A stretch of 18,843 bases of DNA from JAAYCI01 sp964371725 (GTDB lineage Bacteria; Bacillota; Clostridia; Oscillospirales; Ruminococcaceae): positions 1 through 18,843 of the forward strand of contig CAYJNQ010000035.1 of the NCBI GenBank assembly GCA_964371725.1. The letters are read 5' to 3'. Both the position numbers and the translations under genes were made by a program. Below the pieces are notes generated by a model. That model had not been told where the DNA came from, did no database searches, and worked only from the letters and a program-made list of their open reading frames with translations. Below are positions 14,151-18,843 of this stretch, piece after piece. How positions within the stretch are numbered: the stretch's first letter is position 1; each line of letters opens with the position of its first letter.

Positions 14151-16076
14151 ATGAAGGATACTATGGTTCGCATTGCGGCCATTCACTGCCCATCGCATCT
14201 GGCCGATTGCACACAACGGGCAGAGGAGCTGGTGAAAGCGGCCGAACAATATGCAAAACAACAAGTTCAAATTTTGCTCACACCGGAGCTGGGTCTCACG
14301 GGCTATACTTGTGGAGATTTGTTTTTTCAAACACCTTTGCTAGAAGCTGTGCTCCATTCACTGCAATATATTTGCCAAAAAACAGCTCATTTGCCGCTGC
14401 TTTTGGTGGTGGGTTTGCCGGTGCGTTTTGAAGGCAAACTTTACAATTGTGCCGCCTTTATTGCCGGTGGCACTGTGCTTGGGCTTGTGCCCAAAACACA
14501 CCTGCCCAATTATGGAGAGTTTTATGAATTGCGGCAGTTCAATAGCGGAGAAGGGATAAATGCCACACTACACCTTCCCCCTTTCGGAGAAATTCCTTTC
14601 TCGAATCGTTTGTTATTTTGTTGTAAAGAGATGCCGGGGCTGCGTGTGGCCGCCGAAATTTGTGAAGACCTTTGGGTGCCCAATCCGCCCTCTGTGCAGC
14701 ATGCCTTGGCCGGTGCCACCGTTGTTTTGAACCTCAGCGCCAGCAACGAAACCGTGGGCAAGGCAGACTATCGAAAAATGCTTGTGCAAAGCCAATCGGC
14801 CCGACTTTGCTGCGCCTACGCCTATGCAGATGCCGGGTATGGAGAATCCACCGGAGACATGGTGTTTTCCGGCCACCATCTACTTTGTGAAAACGGACAA
14901 ATTCTAAGCGAAGCACCTCCCTTTTCTCAAGAGCCTGCCCTGGCAGACATCGACATTGAGCTGCTTTTGCAAGAGCGTTGCCGCCTCAATACCTTTCCCG
15001 CAAACACACAGGACTATCGCCGTGTTGAATTTCATTTGAATGAAAAAACCGATTCTTTGCTGCGCATCATTTCCAAAACTCCGTTTGTGCCCCACTCCCC
15101 CTCTGTTTTGCGCGAACGCTGTGAAACCATTTTAACCATTCAGGCCGAAGGCTTGCGCCGTCGCCTTGACCACACCGCTGCCAAAACCGCCTTTGTGGGT
15201 GTGTCCGGTGGCCTTGACAGCACGCTGGCGCTCTTGGTTGCAGCGCGTGCTTTTTCCCTACTTTCCAAAGACAATAGTGGCATTGTGGCACTTACCATGC
15301 CCGGATTTGGTACCACAAACCGCACCAAGAACAATGCCCATTCCCTGTGCAAGGCGCTGGGTGTGCATTTGCAAGAGGTGGATATCACCCCCTCTGTGCG
15401 ACAGCACTTTTTGGATATTCATCATCCCGAAACCTTGCAGAATGTCACCTATGAAAATGCACAGGCGCGTATGCGCACTTTGGTGCTCATGGACATGGCA
15501 AACCAAAATGCGGGGCTTGTGGTGGGAACGGGCGATTTGTCGGAACTGGCCTTGGGCTGGGCCACCTACAACGGCGACCACATGAGCATGTATGGTGTGA
15601 ATGCGGGCATTCCCAAAACCTTGGTGCGGTCTTTGGTTGCACATGAAGCAGAACGACTGCCGGTTTTGGCCGAGGTTTTGCGGGATATTTTAGCCACGCC
15701 TGTAAGCCCGGAGTTGCTCCCTCCAAAAGAGGGCGAAATCAGTCAAGAGACCGAGCAAATTGTTGGCCCTTATGAATTGCACGATTTTTTCTTGTTTTAT
15801 ATGTTGCGATACGGATTTTCCCCTAAAAAAATTCTGCAATTGGCTTTGCACGCCTTTGGCAAAGAATACACCGAAGCCGAAATACTCCGTTGGATGGACG
15901 TGTTTTATCGGCGCTTTTTCAGCCAACAGTTTAAGCGCAGTTGCCTGCCGGACGGGCCGAAGGTGGGTTCTGTAAGCCTTTCCCCTAGAGGCGATTGGCG
16001 CATGCCAAGCGATGCAATTGCCACGGCCTTTGTTTCTCAGATTCAGGCTTTGATTGAAAAAAACAATGAAGTATGA
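14151..16076 (+). CDS. nadE: Glutamine-dependent NAD+ synthetase
   Basis: Last step of NAD+ synthesis: amidates nicotinic acid adenine dinucleotide using ATP and ammonia released from glutamine. The 641-residue protein fuses an N-terminal nitrilase-type glutaminase (about 1-290; catalytic triad E46 in TPELGLTGY, K115 in PKTHLPNY, C171 in EICEDLW) to a C-terminal synthetase with the PP-loop SGGLDS (352-357) and GTGDLSELALGW. This is the long bacterial form. ATG 14151 has GAGGG eight nt upstream. An alternative ATG at 14130 overlaps the zupT stop as ATGA and would add seven residues without a ribosome site. It ends the three-gene unit. Confidence 0.95.
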   Translation: MKDTMVRIAAIHCPSHLADCTQRAEELVKAAEQYAKQQVQILLTPELGLTGYTCGDLFFQTPLLEAVLHSLQYICQKTAHLPLLLVVGLPVRFEGKLYNCAAFIAGGTVLGLVPKTHLPNYGEFYELRQFNSGEGINATLHLPPFGEIPFSNRLLFCCKEMPGLRVAAEICEDLWVPNPPSVQHALAGATVVLNLSASNETVGKADYRKMLVQSQSARLCCAYAYADAGYGESTGDMVFSGHHLLCENGQILSEAPPFSQEPALADIDIELLLQERCRLNTFPANTQDYRRVEFHLNEKTDSLLRIISKTPFVPHSPSVLRERCETILTIQAEGLRRRLDHTAAKTAFVGVSGGLDSTLALLVAARAFSLLSKDNSGIVALTMPGFGTTNRTKNNAHSLCKALGVHLQEVDITPSVRQHFLDIHHPETLQNVTYENAQARMRTLVLMDMANQNAGLVVGTGDLSELALGWATYNGDHMSMYGVNAGIPKTLVRSLVAHEAERLPVLAEVLRDILATPVSPELLPPKEGEISQETEQIVGPYELHDFFLFYMLRYGFSPKKILQLALHAFGKEYTEAEILRWMDVFYRRFFSQQFKRSCLPDGPKVGSVSLSPRGDWRMPSDAIATAFVSQIQALIEKNNEV

Positions 16077-16101
16077 TATTATAATTGGAATGTCAAAAAA
16101 G

Positions 16102-16129
16102 CAGAACAGATGAAAAGTGCCCTGTTCTG
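16102..16129. terminator. 8-bp hairpin after nadE (T-run on minus strand)
   Basis: CAGAACAG (16102-16109) pairs with CTGTTCTG (16122-16129) around a 12-nt loop. On the plus strand it is followed by A-rich sequence, while on the minus strand it is followed by CTTTTTTG. By shape it is therefore a better terminator for leftward transcription, though no leftward gene is visible to its right. Confidence 0.5.
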
Positions 16130-16136
16130 AAAAACA

Positions 16137-16186
16137 AAAATGTCGCAAAGGCACCTATATAGGATAGGCGCCTGCCGCGACATTTT
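16137..16186. terminator. Long hairpin, probable bidirectional terminator between nadE and the ABC gene
   Basis: AAAATGTCGC (16137-16146) pairs with GCGACATTTT (16177-16186). Inside it GGC (16150-16152) pairs with GCC (16170-16172) and CCTAT (16154-16158) with ATAGG (16164-16168), leaving small internal loops. A short T-run (16183-16186) ends the plus-strand side, and a longer T-rich tract follows on the minus strand. It separates nadE from the next promoter. Confidence 0.65.
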
Positions 16187-16214
16187 GCAGCTTGACAATG
16201 CAATCGATGCTTTA

Positions 16215-16244
16215 TTGACAGCTTGAAAATCGTATGATTATGAT
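16215..16244 (+). promoter_or_regulatory. Probable promoter of the ABC exporter unit, very close to the start codon
   Basis: TTGACA (16215-16220), an 18-nt spacer, and TATGAT (16239-16244), which is itself the second copy of a tandem TATGAT TATGAT (16233-16244). Another TTGACA lies 23 nt upstream (16192-16197) without a partner -10. The predicted start near 16251 falls on or after the ribosome binding site (GAAGAGG, 16246-16252), so the transcript would be almost leaderless. Confidence 0.45.
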
Positions 16245-16259
16245 CGAAGAGGTATGAAG

Positions 16260-17003
16260 ATGGCGCCCATCATAAGAACGGAAAATTTAAAAAAGATATA
16301 CAGAGTTGGCGAAGAGCGTGTAAAAGCATTGGCCGGTGTGGACATCAACATCGAAGCCGGTGAGGTTTGCTGTATCATCGGCTCTTCCGGCAGCGGGAAA
16401 TCCACCTTACTCAATATGTTGGCCGGCCTTGAAAAGCCAAGCAAGGGTGTGGTGGTGATTGCCGGCAAAAAAATCTCAAAGATGGACGAAAACCAACTTG
16501 CATTGTTTCGCCAAAAAAATCTTGGTTTTATCTTTCAAAGCTACAATTTGCTGCCTCAGCTCACCGCCATTGAAAATGTGGCCATGCCACTGATGTTTTC
16601 GGGCGTGTCGCGTGCAAAGCGAGAAGCCAGAGCCAAAAAGGAACTCATCGAAATGGGGCTTGAAAAGCGTCTCACGCACAAACCCACCGAAATGAGCGGC
16701 GGCCAACAGCAACGTGTGGGCATTGCAAGAGCCTTTGCGGGTGAACCCAAAGTTATTTTTGCCGATGAACCCACGGGCAACTTGGACTCGCACACCACCA
16801 TCCAGGTGCTCAAAACCATGATTTTACGCTCGCGCGAAAGCAACATCACCTTCGTAATGGTAACGCACGAGCGAGAATTGTCGAACATTGGTGATCGTAT
16901 CATTCGTTTAAGCGATGGCAAGGTGGTTACCAATGAGGTGTTGGACGAGGAAACGAAGCGGAACAATAGAAAAGTTTTGTTTGGTGATGACGAACAACCT
17001 TAG
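16260..17003 (+). CDS. ABC transporter ATPase, MacB/LolD-like
   Basis: Cytoplasmic ATPase of a MacB/LolD/FtsE-type ABC system, 247 residues. Walker A is GSSGSGKST (41-49), Q-loop Q93 in FIFQSYNLLPQLT, signature SGGQQQR (146-152), Walker B VIFADE (165-170), D-loop GNLDS (173-177) and H-loop H203 in VTHE. The FQSYNLLP form of the Q-loop is typical of the MacB group, which powers mechanotransmission exporters rather than classical importers. ATG 16260 is preferred because GAAGAGG lies 7 nt upstream; the in-frame ATG at 16254 is only 1 nt from it. It is followed by a surface protein and a MacB-like permease, forming one unit. Confidence 0.92.
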   Translation: MAPIIRTENLKKIYRVGEERVKALAGVDINIEAGEVCCIIGSSGSGKSTLLNMLAGLEKPSKGVVVIAGKKISKMDENQLALFRQKNLGFIFQSYNLLPQLTAIENVAMPLMFSGVSRAKREARAKKELIEMGLEKRLTHKPTEMSGGQQQRVGIARAFAGEPKVIFADEPTGNLDSHTTIQVLKTMILRSRESNITFVMVTHERELSNIGDRIIRLSDGKVVTNEVLDEETKRNNRKVLFGDDEQP

Positions 17004-17061
17004 CTTGTATCCAAAGCAAAGCTCATCAAACTAAAAATAATGATTGATTTTGGGGGAAATT

Positions 17062-18579
17062 ATGTTTGCGAATGTGAAAAAGAGGAAAGTTTTTTTATCG
17101 GTTGTTAGCATTGTTCTTTTGCTTGCGCTTTTGTTGTTTGGCACCCTGGCCACCTTGTTTGCGGATTCCATGCAGGTATTTGCCGCCTCTGCCACGCCGG
17201 CCGCTTTAGGCGCGGTGGAAAATTCTGTGTCCATTTCGTCTTCTGTTTCCTCCTCGGAGCCGGTTCAAAACAGTGGTGATTTGCAGGTGGTTTCCTATTC
17301 CACCCACATCGGCGGACAAGCGGTTACAAGCATCACCCCGGGTATGATTTTTAGTATGCATGTGCGTTTGCATGATTCGCGCATCACGCCGCAAACAAAC
17401 CCTTTGAACTTTGACGTTTTGCCAAAAGCTGTGAGCAACTCCACGGCTTTCACCCCCAGAGATGTTGGGGCCGTTTCCTCCGGGTTTGATGTTACCTATT
17501 CCACCAATCCAGCGGGTGGCATTGATTATAATTTGGAGTTTGTTGTACGATACAACGGTGCAGGAGACACGTTTCAGGCCGATGTGTTTTATGAGGGTCC
17601 CTTGGGTGACATTGCTCCGATGAAAAGCATCACCATCCAGTTAAACAACACAGTGCCTACCTCCAGTTCCTCCAGCAGTGACCCCATTTCCAGTAGCAGC
17701 GAGGTGGTGCGCGGCACGGGCTTTGCGCTGAAAGATGCTAGCTATGGGGATGAAACCGTTTACGCCGGGGACAATTTCACCTTGCAGCTTACCATGCTTT
17801 CCACAAATGGTGCCAACAACATTGAAAATGTGAGTGCCACCATTGTGCCGGACCAGAATTTCACTTTGTCTTCGGGTGCTTCCACCATCTATTTCGGAAC
17901 GGCAAGCCCCAACCAAAACATCCCCTTGGAGTTCCAATTGAATGCGGCAGCCAACGCAGAAGATGGCAGCTATAAAGTGACAGTCAATGTAACTGGTGTA
18001 TCCGCCTTAACGGGTGAATCGGTGACCACGGCCGTTGACATCAGCATTCCCGTGCAGCAACCCGACCGTTTTGTTGTGAACAACTTTGCCCCCATCGATT
18101 ACATCACAGCCGGCCCCGGCGACGGCAGCGGCTATATGTCGCTGGAACTCATCAACATGGGCAAGAGCACGGTGTCGAACGTCATTGTCTCTGTGGAGAG
18201 CGAGGGCGTGTATGCCGAAGAAGGGCAAGTATATGTGGGCAACTTTGTGGCAGGTGCCAAAAACAGTGTGGATTTAACCATGTTGGCCGACGAAGCCGGC
18301 GTCTTTGATGTCACCGTTGTTATCAGCTACGAAACCGCCCGAGGCGAGGTGAAGGAAATTCGCGAGCCATTCCAATTGGAAGTGGGCGAAGCGATGATGG
18401 ACATGGATTTCAGCTTCTCCATGCCCATAGAAGAGGAAAGCGGCCCTGCTGCATGGCCCATTTTGATTGTGGTGGTGCTGTTGGTTGCCGGTGGTTTGGC
18501 AGCCGTATTGATTATCAGAAAACGCCACAAGGCCAAAAAAGATGCAGAGTTGGAGGATGACGACGATGAGGATCTCTGA
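17062..18579 (+). CDS. Secreted, membrane-anchored Ser-rich protein of an ABC exporter cluster (COG1361-like)
   Basis: A 505-residue envelope protein. It has an N-terminal signal or anchor sequence (KKRK then a hydrophobic run, about 6-36, with a possible cleavage near VFAAS). Two Ser-rich linkers follow (about 55-70 and 200-214). Extracellular regions between 72 and 455 look like repeated beta-sandwich units with alternating hydrophobic strands. A C-terminal transmembrane helix is at about 465-484, with a short basic then acidic tail ending EDDDDEDL. This layout resembles CARDB/COG1361 S-layer-like proteins that accompany MacB-type permeases in Clostridia, where they may replace the MacA adaptor; the match is by architecture, not by a diagnostic motif. 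ATG 17062 has GGGGG six nt upstream. Its 3' end overlaps the permease start by 14 nt. Confidence 0.72.
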   Translation: MFANVKKRKVFLSVVSIVLLLALLLFGTLATLFADSMQVFAASATPAALGAVENSVSISSSVSSSEPVQNSGDLQVVSYSTHIGGQAVTSITPGMIFSMHVRLHDSRITPQTNPLNFDVLPKAVSNSTAFTPRDVGAVSSGFDVTYSTNPAGGIDYNLEFVVRYNGAGDTFQADVFYEGPLGDIAPMKSITIQLNNTVPTSSSSSSDPISSSSEVVRGTGFALKDASYGDETVYAGDNFTLQLTMLSTNGANNIENVSATIVPDQNFTLSSGASTIYFGTASPNQNIPLEFQLNAAANAEDGSYKVTVNVTGVSALTGESVTTAVDISIPVQQPDRFVVNNFAPIDYITAGPGDGSGYMSLELINMGKSTVSNVIVSVESEGVYAEEGQVYVGNFVAGAKNSVDLTMLADEAGVFDVTVVISYETARGEVKEIREPFQLEVGEAMMDMDFSFSMPIEEESGPAAWPILIVVVLLVAGGLAAVLIIRKRHKAKKDAELEDDDDEDL

Positions 18580-18843
18580 TCTTCTGCGTTTTAGCACAGA
18601 CAACCTGCGCCGCAGAATTGGGCGCACGGTGCTCACCATCATCGGTGTGGTGGTGGGCGTTTGCGCCATTGTGGTGATGGTGTCTTTGGGTATTGCTGTG
18701 AGCGAAGCCACAGACGAAATGATCTCCGCCTGGGGTGATTTGCGTGTGATTACCGTATCCAATACGCAGAACCAAAATTCTGACACAGAACCCTTGAACG
18801 ACAGTGTTGTGGCTCAGTTTGCAGGCATGGAGCATGTCATTGC
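18566..18843 (+). CDS. MacB/FtsX-like ABC permease, N-terminal part (cut by window end)
   Basis: The reading frame starts at ATG 18566 and is still open at the window end, giving 92 residues. It begins MRISDLLRFSTDNLRRR, then a first membrane helix TVLTIIGVVVGVCAIVVMVS (about 22-41), then GIAVSEATDEMIS, which opens the extracellular domain. The layout (short amphipathic start, one helix, then the MacB_PCD-type domain with a variant of the usual GxG...I motif) fits a MacB-family permease. GGAGG lies 9 nt upstream, inside the codons for the acidic tail of the preceding gene. The overlap with that gene implies translational coupling. Confidence 0.8.
   Translation, partial: MRISDLLRFSTDNLRRRIGRTVLTIIGVVVGVCAIVVMVSLGIAVSEATDEMISAWGDLRVITVSNTQNQNSDTEPLNDSVVAQFAGMEHVI

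Noticed and set aside
18274..18786. A 170-codon minus-strand frame spanning the surface-protein/permease junction
   Set aside because: The plus-strand genes explain this stretch with proper ribosome sites, signal and membrane segments; the antisense frame has none.

Overview
The window looks like a chromosomal segment of a low- to mid-GC Bacillota, most likely class Clostridia. The reasons are an HPr kinase/phosphorylase, WhiA, a T-box riboswitch, strong AGGAGG-type ribosome binding sites and consensus sigma-A promoters. The genus cannot be fixed from sequence alone. No phage, transposon, CRISPR array, tRNA or rRNA was seen. Almost everything is a recognisable core or metabolic gene, so the interest lies mainly in gene order, active-site variants and non-coding control elements.

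Left half (1-9470, minus strand). One tightly packed unit reads right to left: a variant 6-phosphofructokinase, hprK, a YcdX-like PHP phosphatase, murB, whiA, dnaE, then a classical ATP-type pfkA. Gaps are 31, -3, 26, 13, 13 and 109 nt. A consensus promoter at 9439-9467 drives it, and a perfect 11-bp inverted repeat sits at the predicted transcript start. The unit joins glycolytic flux (two PFKs that make fructose-1,6-bisphosphate), its sensor (HprK), cell-wall precursor synthesis (MurB), a division/growth regulator (WhiA) and replication (DnaE). RapZ and YvcK, which usually sit between murB and whiA, are missing here.

Centre (9470-11450, plus strand). Diverging from that unit is a stand-alone TrpB2-type tryptophan synthase beta gene. 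It has an extended -10 promoter, a T-box leader with a UGG (Trp) specifier, an intrinsic terminator, and then a ten-codon mini-ORF with a good ribosome binding site and one Trp codon. No trpA or other trp gene is present, so indole salvage under tryptophan-starvation control is the likely role. A strong terminator follows.

Right half (11450-16190, plus strand). A consensus promoter next to a 12-bp tandem repeat leads into a probable three-gene unit: a membrane-bound diguanylate cyclase with a PAS-like region and intact GGDEF and I-site, a ZIP-family metal transporter, and glutamine-dependent NAD+ synthetase. Two hairpins close the unit.

Right edge (16200-18843, plus strand). A new unit encodes a MacB/LolD-type ABC ATPase, a secreted and membrane-anchored Ser-rich protein with repeated beta-type domains, and the start of a MacB/FtsX-like permease cut by the window end. 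Together these look like a Gram-positive MacAB-like exporter or envelope machine of unknown substrate.
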